64,000 nt of DNA from the NCBI GenBank assembly GCA_037074765.1, contig JBAMDO010000106.1, positions 496,001 to 560,000 of the forward strand, read 5' to 3'. The number at the start of each line of letters is the position of its first letter. Position 1 is the first letter of the stretch. Below are positions 26,101 through 38,200 of this stretch, piece after piece. A program made the position numbers and the translations under genes. The stretch comes from Mansonella perstans (lineage: Eukaryota > Nematoda > Chromadorea > Rhabditida > Onchocercidae). The notes under the pieces are model-generated. The model saw nothing but the letters and a program-made list of their open reading frames with translations. It was not told the origin of the DNA and did no database searches.

Positions 26101-29100
26101 GCCAAAACCTTTCTTGTAATCTAGAATTCAGAAACATTTTTAAAAAAGTAGAATTACTACGAACCTTAACAAAAAATTCGGAACTGACTAATTCATGCCT
26201 CACCTGTTTGACTTTCATGTTGGCCTAATTTTTCATTGTCATCCCAACCAACAGCGCTTTTGTCCTTTCTGTCCTCTTGAATACCGAATTTCCCGCCAAA
26301 ACCTTTCTTGTAATCTAGAATTCAGAAACATTTTTAAAAAAGTAGAATTACTACGAACCTTAACAAAAAATTCGGAACTGATTAATTCATGCCTCACCTG
26401 TTTGACTTTCATGTTGGCCTAGTTTTTCATTATCATCCCAACCAACAGCGCTTTTGTCCTTTCTGTCTTCTTGAATACCGAATTTCCCGCCAAAGCCTTT
26501 TTTATAATCTAAAATTTATTGAACAAAGAACTACCAGGTGCTATTAAAATTATCAAAAAACTATGGTTTAAAATCTCCAGAATACCAAAAGACCTTTTGA
26601 AGTGCCTACCTACTTGACTTTGATGTGTTGCTAGTTTTTCACGTTCATCCCAGCCAACTGCACTTTTATCTTTACGATCTTCCTGGACACCGAATTTACC
26701 GCCAAAACCCTTCTTGTAATCTAGAATTTGTTAACGATTTTTATCCCATCAAATCATCATAATTACAAATTGATCATTAAAATCCCTTCTTGTTATCATT
26801 TATTAATGAATTGTATTATCATCAAATCACCATATTTATTATGTACTCCGGAAAATTCAAATCGCTGATTTCTAAGCTCCAAAAATTGATTTTAAAAGTT
26901 TCCGCTTACAAAACAAATCAAAATAAATGACATGCGAAATAAGCACTACTGCTTGCTATGATTTAGTAACAAAAGATACATATAAAAAAGATCTTTAACG
27001 TTTTTAAATAGACGCTAGGGGCATTGCCCAGTTCTGTACACAAGCAATGTTCATTCCAGGCAATTGCACTTTCATCTTTAATACCAAATTTATCACCAGT
27101 CCTTTTCTCGGATCCAAAATTTACTATTATTCTGTATAACAATTGCTTTAAAGCTTGAAGAAGTTAGGAAGCTTTTAAAAATTATTTGACTTTCAAATAC
27201 CTATTTGACTTTCATGCTGCTGCAGCTTTTCACGTTCTTCCCAACCATGCGCACTTTTATCTTTGCGGTCTTCTTGAATACCGAATTTTCCGCCGAAACC
27301 TTTCTTGTAATCTGTAAACTACTGTCTTCAAGTCTTCCATTCATAAGCTTTTATCTCAAAATTAAAAGCTTTCTAGTCCACTTGTCAAATCGCGCAAATC
27401 AGAAATCATTAACAAGGGCCAAATCCATACCTGTTTGGCTTTCATGCTGCGGAAGTTTCTCCTGCTCATCCCAACCAAGGGCACTCTTATCTTTTCTACT
27501 TTCAATTCCGTATTTTCCGCCAAAACCTTTTGCATAGTCTGAAAATCGGAAAGGAAACACTGATGTGATAAATAATTGAATACAGTAAGTTTAATACACG
27601 TTAATATAGCAAAGCAAAAAAATAAATTTTTTGTAGTCCATATTTTGTATAGAAAGGTTACAATATTTAAATTATGTTTGAAAAACTTACGACAGATAAA
27701 GTGAAAACGACTACAAAATTCTGATAAGTTCCGAAAATCTCTGATCAGTTTAATTTAGATAACATCTAGAGAAGCGGACAGCAAAGCAGAATATATAGAG
27801 TGAAACAGGTGGGAAGCGGTGAGGGATCACGAAAAATCCCGGGACATGAACTGCCTTTAAACTGAATAGTAAAACGAAATAAGGGCCACATAAATATTCA
27901 CTATTTTGTATCTCTCCAATTCAACTCTTATTTTTTATCCATTGTTTCGCAGAACCAAAATTTCTTTGACAACATGCAAAAATTGTTTTCATTTATGACA
28001 ACTTTCTTCCTTTCAAAATCATTTTTAAAAAAAGATTCTTGGAATAAGTGGATTCTATTTGTAACCAAAATCACGATGTATGTGACTTTGTTGTGACTCT
28101 TAACACTACTTCTGCAGTAACCTCATCGTTCAGGGCTTATAAGTTAGTGAGACTTCTCATCAACAAAAAGAAAAGAAGTAACCATATAACAAAACAGGAA
28201 ATAAAAAAAAAAAAAAATGAGTGAGATGAAGAAAAAACAGGAAGGAAAACTGAATGAAAAATTGAAAGCGGCATAATTCTTCGTCGTCACCTGTTTGACT
28301 TGCATGCTTAGAAAGAGCCGTCTTTTCATCCCAACCAAGAGCGTTTTTATCCTTTCGATCCGATTCAACACCATATCTTCCACCGAAACCTTTAGCGTAA
28401 TCTTTCTGCGATGCATGTTTTTCTACTTTTCCGGCATAATCCCATGTTTTGGCACACTGCAAGACATGAATTATGTTATATGCGGATAAGGTTTATTTAA
28501 ATACAAAATAAGGACAGAACTGAATAATTTCGGAATTGAAAATAATATAAAGCAATAAAAACCTTATCCATACGATCCTTCTGCACACCAAATTTCCCAC
28601 CATATCCTTCACTTGCTTTTGGCATTTCTGCTGCTCTTTTGGACTAAAGTACAAATGCTGATAAGCAAGCAGACTTTCCGTCTTACCAAAAACTTACTGC
28701 TGTAAGCCAGTTCTCAATTTTAATATTACAAAAATATAAAAAAGAAACTACTGTTCATATTCGCTTTACGAATAATTAAACAATGAAATGAATTACAACA
28801 AACAAAGCGGTTCAAGAATAAATCATCTGAAAAATGGACGTCCTTTAAACCAAACCAACCACCTTTAAAAAGTGGCACAAAGTTTACCTTTATCAGATTG
28901 TCACTTTCAATTACATCTTTACGCAACTGATCTAATGAAATTGATTCCTGATGACCGGATCCTTCAACGGTTTTCGCACCCCAGCGACTTTCTTTTTCAT
29001 TTATATCATTCTGGAAACGCAATGATTTTATATAGAAACAACAATCTCCATAACTAATATTAATCTGCAAAGTGCAGGGCATATATATTTATGTTATTTT

Positions 29101-29627
29101 TACGGATCTATTTTCACGAATCTTCTTATTGAGTTGAAATTCAGCCCTACTTTAAGTTCATCAAAGCTAACGTCAAGGTCAAGGCATTTTTACAAAGATT
29201 TTCTTGATGTCAAAAAAAAAGATCACATATCACTTCTCTATCTTCAATTTAGAAATTTTTATCGTAAACTTACTGACCGATGTGGCGAATGAACGAAACG
29301 AGTATTCTCCTTCATCTCATCATAAATTCAAAAAAAAAGTTGAAATTTCATTCTCTTGAACTGGGAATTGTCAAAAAATCTCTCTTCAAATAGAATGAGC
29401 ATTTTCTGATAAACATTTCTTGAAGTGCTAATTACAATCGTTTCCTAATGAACGTTTATTTGAAGTATTTCGAACAAACGAAAATATAGTAAATGTTGTT
29501 AAGCTTACAAACAATTCAGAAAACCTACAATAAAGTCTGGATCTGTATCCCAATCATCTATTTCATCTTGTTCCTGTCTTAGATTCTCTTTTTGAGTTAC
29601 ATTCACGGCAATTTGTGCGCGCCACAT
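23180..29627 (-). CDS. cttn: cortactin/HS1-type actin regulator
   Basis: Cortactins bind F-actin through their repeats and Arp2/3 through an acidic N-terminus, stabilising branched actin. Eighteen exons join in phase (high to low): 29529-29627, 28888-29010, 28563-28643, 28291-28456, 27431-27538, 27201-27311, 26610-26720, 26398-26508, 26204-26314, 26010-26120, 25817-25927, 25130-25215, 24821-24961, 24545-24605, 24177-24469, 23904-24053, 23489-23650 and 23180-23257, giving 737 aa. Residues 24-32 are DDWDTDPDF (Arp2/3 motif), followed by [14 protein letters not shown], as in vertebrate cortactin. Nine 37-residue repeats (about 81-414; type [20 protein letters not shown]) exceed the six and a half of human cortactin. 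Next come a charged Glu/Lys/Arg-rich helix (about 430-490), a Ser/Pro-rich linker, and an SH3 domain (681-737; [24 protein letters not shown]). Repeat 3 is one residue short. The final SH3 exon is only 78 nt. Confidence 0.95.
25817..26609 (-). repeat. tandem 194-bp exon-plus-intron duplications in cortactin
   Basis: Exons 8 to 11 and their introns form units of 193-212 bp starting near 25817, 26010, 26204 and 26398. Both the 111-bp exons and the short introns are nearly identical between units; the units at 26010 and 26204 differ at only a few positions. Intron similarity shows that whole exon-intron units were copied recently or are being homogenised. Confidence 0.92.
27040..27118 (-). pseudogene. 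dead cortactin-repeat exon in an intron
   Basis: Between repeat exons 6 and 7, the minus strand reads [16 protein letters not shown], clearly derived from the [20 protein letters not shown] repeat but with internal deletions in the conserved glycine and Asp-Arg-Lys-Asp blocks. Flanking splice sites are lost. It is a decayed tenth repeat exon. Confidence 0.85.
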
Positions 29628-31829
29628 TGAAATTTCAAACAAACTTATTCAGATCAGATCTGAAAATGTGATATGTTGCAGGAGAAAAATATCATTGTTC
29701 AGAAGTAGCACTCTTCCAACACGTTAACAAGATGAATACTTTTTAATAACGTAACAATAACTACGCTAAATCCGTGAAGATCACTAATATCACACCAAGA
29801 ATAAACGTATCAACTATATCACCGGATCGTTTAGTCATCATCATTTACGTTGCCTTAATTTGCTATCGATGACTTTAGTGGAGCGAATTGCTACAATGCA
29901 TCTCAGAAAAACTTTTAGTCATCCTCAACAATTCCATTTAAATATCCTACTTGAATTATAAATAGTGAATAAATTTAGTAAAATGAATTAAAGATAAAAT
30001 GAGAATTCTCAGCTATACGATACAACATATCTCTTGAATGAGAAATGTAAGAGAAATTAGATCTGCTGCGTATGAGGGAAATATCTGAGAATTCTCTATT
30101 GGATGTAAAAATTTGATTCTGATTTAATTCAGATTTGATTCAGAATTTGATTCCACATCATAAATCAATCAATTATGAATTTTATTAAGTCAGGCCAGAA
30201 ATTGTAATAAGATATTTTTGCATTTTCTATTTTGGAAATGATTTTTATCTGAAAGAAAGAAGCAAAATTTCATCAATAATCGATTGCAAAAGATGTAATT
30301 ATTTTTGTAACAAATGCTGACCGTTGATCGTTGCAAATGCTGCATTTCAAAAATTTAATTTTCAAATTTTATCGTTCATTTAAACAAATATTTTAAGAAA
30401 GATGAAAAGATTGAAAATAAATAAAAATTTTATACTTTACTGTTATTGAAATATCAACGTTTTTTCCAGACATTTTCTTCAAAAAGTTACTTTTCAAATA
30501 GAAGTAAATTGATTATAATCATTATATATTGCATTCATAGAGCGATGTTTTTATCTCCTGTATGATCAGCCATTAAATGTTTGAAAAAACTACAATGCCA
30601 AAATGAAATTAAAAATTACAAAATTACGAAAAAAAAATAAAATTAAAATATCATACAGTCCAATAATTAATCGATACACTTAATATTCATTAGCTATCAT
30701 TTCTAATAAGCCTGCTGCGTTATACTTCTCAGGTAGGCGACAAAAATTGCTTTAAAATTAAATCCTATACAGACCAAATTATACTTTGTATCATTTGCGC
30801 TCTATTTATTATCATGACGTATCACTCATTTCAATCATTTATCAAAATAATTCAAAGAAATCATCCATTATAATATCTCTAGAACAATAAACAATACCTT
30901 CTTTTCTTTGAAAAGAATTCGATTGGCGAATTTAAAAGATAAACAAATTTGTGTTGATACAATAGATATTTGTTTCTGTGAATGGTAGTACTGCTTCTTT
31001 ACAATTACACCAATGAATTGACAATCGATATGAGTTATATTTCGACAAAAAGTTTAGACAAAAAGCTTCTTCAAAGGGTTAATTAATTTATACAATCAAT
31101 AAAGCAAATCAATTAAGAATTCTAATCATTAATTCTGAGGCTACAGTGAAATGAATGAATGCGTATTATATTTTACTGACCACTCTCAGATGTCATTGTG
31201 TAAGGCAGTCTTCTCATCTCTAAATTAGTCTAGCTCTTAGTGTCCTAGATCGATATTTACTCTTGGTGCTTTATATTATTTAATGGCTAAGAGGCTACTT
31301 CTAGCTGTTCATTCTTCTCCTCTTTTCTATTCTTCTAACCACCAATTGAAATTCCTTTGAACATCGATTTCCTTTTTAATGTAAATTAATTTCTGCTTTT
31401 ATCGTTTTTGTAATCTCCATTCTGGTCGAATTGCCCCTTCATCCCTTAGCTTTTTTTCTTAATTACAATAATTTTAGATATTTACTTTTTTTTTAGCTTA
31501 TTTATTCAACTCAAAAGTTCCCGTAAGGCTTATTTTGATCTTTTCTTAACAATTCCATTGAATCATCATAAATTTAACACTTATTGCTATAATTTGTTAG
31601 ATTGTTGTTTACGAAAATTTGGCCAATTAATTTATCCAAAAAATTTCATTTTTACAAATCTACAATTTACAAAAACTCTATGCGACGAACATATTCAAGC
31701 TACGAGTCCTGAATGTTTCATTGATTTTCAAAATTTGTTTTTCTCATGTTTGCTTCCTGCATTGTGAGATCTTGCAGTTGTAATTAGGTAAGATAAAATA
31801 AAGAATATCAAGCTTTTATTTACAGAATA

Positions 31830-31862
31830 TGACTTAAAATGACTTAAAATTACTTAAAATTA
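31830..31862. repeat. short 10-bp tandem repeat
   Basis: GACTTAAAAT occurs twice, followed by the variant TACTTAAAAT, in direct succession. Confidence 0.8.
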
Positions 31863-34493
31863 CAGCGAAGTAATTGTTATGAAGGCCATTTACTACGTTC
31901 ACAGAATACAATTGCACATTTCCCATAAGTTAATTATGAGCTGAAATGAAAAGCTAGCAGTTTCAAATTAGAAATAAATTGAAACATACAAACTTTCCTC
32001 TCTTTCCTAAGCAAATGAAGATCTGTTATTAATTCAAGGAAAAAGAAGACTGCATTTTCAACAGCGAGCTTTGTGAATCATTTGGTATTCTCAGGGGTGC
32101 GATTTCAAACTTTGTTTGTTTGGGAGTTTTTCTCTGCATTTTATCAAATATTTTATCATTTTTCTTGTAAAATATTCCTTCGAATGCATGAACATTATAT
32201 TAAAACAGGTCATTCATAATTTAGAATTTTTTTCTGTCTTTCCTTTCATCTTTATTGTATCTATTCAAATTGAAATAATTACTTGAAATATATATTAGTT
32301 CAATTGATAATACGGAATGTTTGGTTGAATAACAATTTATGATAATAGAATTTTTCTTCGGATTGACACAAATTCATTTTAAATGCAGAATAGTGCCAGA
32401 TTATAAGCTTTGTGAATCAATACTGAAAATCATGCTACAGAAATCATAGCAGTTTGATAATTTTGGCGATACATCATAGATTTTAATGAAATATAGAAAA
32501 TACAAAAATAGCTGACCGATGCTCGAAAAATTTTTTTTTCATAAATTTAATTCCTAATTTATTATTAAGAATATAAATTGATATAGATGTGCGGCAAAAT
32601 TTCGCTCATTGGTCTTGGCTTCGCAATTGAGATATTTTTTATGAGAAATAATTTCCGATTGAAATGTTTAGAATTCAAATAAAATAGCTTTGAAATTGAA
32701 ATAAGTTTCTAATCCACTAAAAGTTAAATATCTTAAAAAAGAACTAAATTTCAGTGTTATCGCGAAGTTTTTCGAAGTCATATACATTACTAGCTAAATT
32801 CTTTTCCCAAATTTAAATTAGTTTTGCAGCAGGACTCTTTTATAATCTTCAGTATAGTTCATCTCTCATACTTACCCACTCGTTCTTTTAATTTCATCTC
32901 AAAAGAAGCATAGCTAAATCGGTATAACTGGAATCAATGTCCACTTATCAATCAAAATGAGTCGCGTCATTTTTTTCTTTCTTGACTTGCAATACTTTAG
33001 TTATCCAAATTGTTCCTTTAATTAACAAATTTTCTAATTTAATTAAGTTTAATTAACCAACATTTTGTAAACTAGTTGAAAATTTTTTGCTAGTTTTAAT
33101 TTTATAACTGGTTTTGAAATTTTAGACTTTAACTAGTTTTGAATTTTTAATTTTTAACTTTGATTTCAATGCCTTATTACTTTTCATTTGATTCACACAA
33201 CAAATAAATTGATATGTCGCAAAATAAACGCCGACTTTTGATAGATTGAATCCTAAGAAGAAAGCATTGAATCCTTTGTTATATCAATTGCTCACTGAAG
33301 AGTTGAAGACAACAGAGAATGTTCTGCAACATGTGCTTCTGATATCCTTTGATTAAAGAATAATATTATTCGAAGCGTAAAAAACTCATCAAAACTTTAG
33401 TTCAGAGAAAATTTGGCTTGATCTATTGAGATAGAAAAAAGTTAATAAAATAAACTTCTTTAAATTTAAACTTGTCCGGAATTACTCTGTTGAGAATTTC
33501 AACAGATTTGCTCACCAAAGTGTATAAACAATAATTTCGGTATGTAATTTCATTGAACAAAAAGAGTGCGAAAAGTTTGTCAAGGTGGTTCCATTCTTCT
33601 ATTTAATGTTCTGGCTACAAAGCACGAAAGTACTACGAGATACTATACTTTTTACAAAATGAAAGCTAAGAACGAATCGATTACTGATATAGTGCCCTTC
33701 AGATTTCAGCAGATCAAGTGAGTAATTGATGGCTCTATTTTGAAATAATAATGGTACCTATTTTGAAATTTTATAAATAATAGTACCTCAGAAGAAAAAA
33801 AAAGTGCTCTGACATTGGTACAAAATGGTTTAAACGAATCCATAGATAATATAACAGTGCAGAGGTATATTATCTACAATTTATTGAATACTTGGACTGG
33901 TAAAAGTATCACTGTTTCATATTAGTATTAATAGAAATTGTTTTTCATGATTGTAACTGAAATTTATTGAACAGATTTTATATTATTCTCTGAGGAAGTG
34001 AATGTGAACATTAATTTGTTTATCTATTGTTTACTTCACTTGACCTTTGCTCTCGTCTGATACAAGATATTGCAGAGAATTTAGTTTTTGATTTCAAATT
34101 TCCGACAATCATTTGAACAAAAGAAATCATATTATGTAAACTTTTTTCTAATGCATATATATGTATTAATTTGATCTGTAGTATCATTTTCTGATTTAAA
34201 GTAATTAGTTTTTTCTCTGATATGCTAATGCATAGCATTTAGTGAAAACTAACAATAAGATAAGATAAGATCTCTAAGAATTGCTTTACTATTACACTCA
34301 GTCATTTGTCCTTGAGAAAAGTAATGCATTGAGCTTGATTCTCATGGGAATCTCGTTTTGACCCGAAATATTTACTACTTTTTCCCTAAGGGTCAGGTTA
34401 AACCAGTTAGATTTCTTATTAAATAAATTTTACATTTTTACTAATCATATTTCTATCGTTTTTTTATTATCTACTTGATAGATAGTCTGTTTA

Positions 34494-34520
34494 CACACAT
34501 ACACACACACACACACACTT
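34494..34520. repeat. CA dinucleotide microsatellite
   Basis: A run of CA units with one interruption (ACACATACACACAC...), followed by further degenerate CA-rich sequence to about 34560. Confidence 0.9.
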
Positions 34521-35241
34521 ATATAATACAGACATATATACGCACAGATACACATACATGCAGACAGATTTATTCTGTTTCCAGTTTTCAAACAAAATGT
34601 GTATTAACTAAAAGAACTAGGACACTGTGTCCTAGTAGTGCGGAATAAATGAGAGAAAGTGCTAGAATATATGTTAAAGCATTGGTCAATATGAGTGAAG
34701 GTGATGTGACCAGAAAATATTTCTCTTTTTCTCATTTTCTTATTGTTTAATGATAGTGAATAGTTCACAAATGAATTGTGTCCTGGGATTCAACTAGGCT
34801 CATTGGTTTTCTGTCCATTTCATTTATTACACTCTCTCATTTATCTATCAATTAATAATAGAAGACAAATAATTGAAAAGTAATCATTGTCATTTTTCGA
34901 ATTATTTCCCTAAATGTTTGTCATATGAAAATTTATTCGATAAATTAGCAATTCTTCTAAATGCATTTTTTGTAATTTGAAATGATCAAAATAAAAATTT
35001 AAGCGATATTTTAGATTTTTTGAGTTTCATTTACGCAAGGTGCTTTTTTGTAATTTGCCATTTCATTGGCTATTAGAAATATTCTTTAAAATAAAAAAGT
35101 TAAACAAAATTTCATTTTTTTTTTTTTTAGCAATGATCATTTAAATAGCAACGATGTGTTCTTGTCACTAAACTATTCCCATGTTTCAGCATGAACGTTC
35201 GAAGTACTTTCGTTCCCTTTGAATTGTAAAAATTGTTAAGA

Positions 35242-38200
35242 ATGAATGAAAAGGAAACGCTAAACGGAAACTGTTCGCCGGGAAGAAGTAAAGTGAAGAA
35301 GTTATTGGAACGATTCGAGAAACCGGAAACTATTGCTGCTCAGACAATAAGAATGACAATCAGGGACAGGTCGGTAGCTATGCAAATCGTTGTTTAAAAT
35401 AGCCTTTAATTGCTTGGATTAATCCTGACTATTTCGAATTTTAAAAAATAATTGTTTCTATAAAATTTTAAATTCGAACAATAATTTTTTGTGACATTAT
35501 ATTGGTATTACTATGAGATATCATTTTTTTTCTTCATTACATATTTGAAGATCATCTCAAAAAAAATTGCCTTTGATGTGATTTAGACTTTTATTTATTT
35601 GATTTGTTAATTAGGCTAATTAAGAGCAATATTAAACAAAATAATTGTATGGAAGGATAAAAAAAATTTCTGATTTGCATATAAATTCATTCTATTCATA
35701 TCGATTTTTGATTAATGGAGCATTCAGTTATATGTTTTAATCCTCTAACAATGAGTTTTTAATATGAGTGACAAATCGTCCGGTTTAACGACCGCATTGC
35801 TTTCGAGAGAAACTTATAATACTGGGACAGTTTCGGGCTTCTCAATAAAAAAATGAAATCAATTTTGCATCTCATCATTCGATATGCTTATAGATACTTC
35901 GAAAATATACGAATTTATAATTTATTGAATTTACAAACATTTTTTTTTTTGAGAGAGAAAAGATTTGAGAAATTGTAGCTGCTTTCTATTCAGAATCTGT
36001 TGCACGTTGATTCCGAAGATTTAATAACCTGAAGTTTGAAATAAAATATTAAATTAGATTGATCTAATAATATAAAAGATTTTCCTGATGATCTTTGACT
36101 TTTGAATATTTGTTCACTTTTCCAAAACTATTTGCATTCAAGTTTTTCTTTATAAAAATTTCACCGAGAGGATTAAAATTGATTAATTTAGTAAAATTAA
36201 AATTGATTAAATAATTCAACATATTTTTCTATTTAAAATCACGTTTTTTCTACTTTATAATCATAATTTTGCAGGTGTCAACCGATACCACGACATCGTT
36301 CCTCAAAGCAGGCATTTGCTGGCATCTATCAGAAACGAAGTATTCTTAAAAGACAAGTTCGGTTTGCGAAATTTTTAGAAAAATTTTAAGCACTAAATCC
36401 GTATATCAATTTGGAAATATGCGATATTCATGCAACATTTTAATATTGATGATATCTGCTTGTATTTATTCTTTGTTATGATAGACTAGAGAAAAAGTTA
36501 TCTTTATTAAGTGGTGACCTTATAAATATCTGTAAAATAAATTTTAGATTTGGTTACAAGCTTAAGATTTGTAATTAGCCACTATTTATTTAGGCTCGAA
36601 TTTTTTTTTTTTTTTTTTTTTGCATGATTTTTCACAGCAAACTGAATAGTTCCTGAAGAATGCCAATAGAAAGAAGAAATTGAAACTTTTTTTGACTAAA
36701 AATAAATGCTTGCAATAAGATGAACTTTTTCCGCATATAGATTGCACCTTAATGAGTCTCATAATTTAGTCGAAAAGTTATACGGATATTCGGTCAAACA
36801 GTAAGTCATCGATGATTGCTATACGACGAGGTGCAATGTCCAAAAGTTATAGTCAAGGAGATCAGGCCGACTTCATCGCTGCCATCAGGTTTAGTTCTGC
36901 ATTTAAATGAACTTTCTCTTCACTTGATTTCAAATACCTCATCCAACCTCAAATGAAAAATTCAATTCTGTCTTTACAATTTTCAAGAATTTCGTGAAGT
37001 GCTACATAATTTAAATTGGCAATTCATGGACAGACGAAATACTTTTCTCATCCTTGTCTCATATGTGGAAATGATGTGAATTAAAATTAAATGAGAAACA
37101 GAATTCTTCTTAGCATTTTTTGCAATTACAGCCATTTTGAAGTTTTTTTTAATTTTGAAAAATCAGTCGATTTTCTAAAAATATTTATCAAAATGAATTA
37201 AGTGCTGTATCAATGCGCAGTTGTGAGAAAAAGGTCAACACAATTTGCTTGAATATTAAAAATACATCGAACAACAAATTAATGTAAAGATTTCTGAAAT
37301 TCTTTTGATGAACTTACAGTGCACTCAATTTGCTAAATATTGCGCCTTCGAAGAAGCAAACAATTGAATTAGGGGAACAAAATTCTTTCTGATTGATTGA
37401 AAAAATTGCATCTAATTTGACCCGTAGGGTAAATTTAATTGAATGTGGACTAAATTAAGCAAATTTGAACGAATGCTTTGTTTCCGGGACTTTTGACGGA
37501 ACCTGTTCTGATCGTATCATCGTGCAACTCACATTTTTCTTTCCACAATTCAATTGAGGTAAAACTAAAATGACATTTGTGAAGTTGCTTCTGATTGATA
37601 TTTTCCAATGGAATATTTGAATAACTAAGGATTGGTTTACTTTATCATCTTCGCTCTTTTTTATTTGTCGTAGGATAATAAAACATTGCGCACTCTCTAT
37701 TCGTCCTCTATTCCAGTGATTTAACTGTAAACCTTGCTTCCTTTTACCTGTATTATCATCTATAGGTTCAAAAGAATTCGTACAAAATAGCTGAATTTTT
37801 AATCAAACTTACTACTTTTAATTTTGTACTTCTGATTATACTTGAAAATTAGCTGAACAGGTGAGTAAGCATATAGAAAATTAAAAAATAGAAATGTTGA
37901 AGATTGAGCATTTGTGTAGAATTTGTGTAGAATCAAGATGAGTAAAAAATTTTAGAAAAGGACAAAAATTCATTTCTTAATTTTGCATATCAATAGGAAC
38001 CTGGTTTTGTTTCTAATTTATGTAAAATCTCTCAAATTCATCGAAAAATTGTTTCAGCAGCAAAAGGAAATTTTGAATTTTAGAGAAGGCTCAGCATAAG
38101 CATGTTATACTTTTTGTTAGAAAATCTGAACGATTGTGTAATTTGAATTAATCGAAAAATATGCAAATAGCAAAAAATAAATGATCTTCATTTTTTATAG

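Larger units (their letters stand above)
29628..35241. other. 5.6-kb intergenic region between divergent genes
   Basis: Separates the divergently transcribed cortactin and RhoGEF genes, so both promoters should lie here. I see no supported exon. It contains three 10-bp ACTTAAAAT-type repeats at about 31830-31862 and a CA-rich microsatellite at about 34496-34520. Confidence 0.6.

Noticed and set aside
26001..26422. Two near-identical plus-strand 75-codon frames
   Set aside because: They are antisense shadows of the duplicated cortactin repeat exons; the minus strand carries the conserved repeat.
25817..26609. Regularly spaced repeats that could suggest a CRISPR-like array
   Set aside because: The spacing is about 194 bp and each repeat is a coding cortactin exon with splice sites; the genome is eukaryotic.
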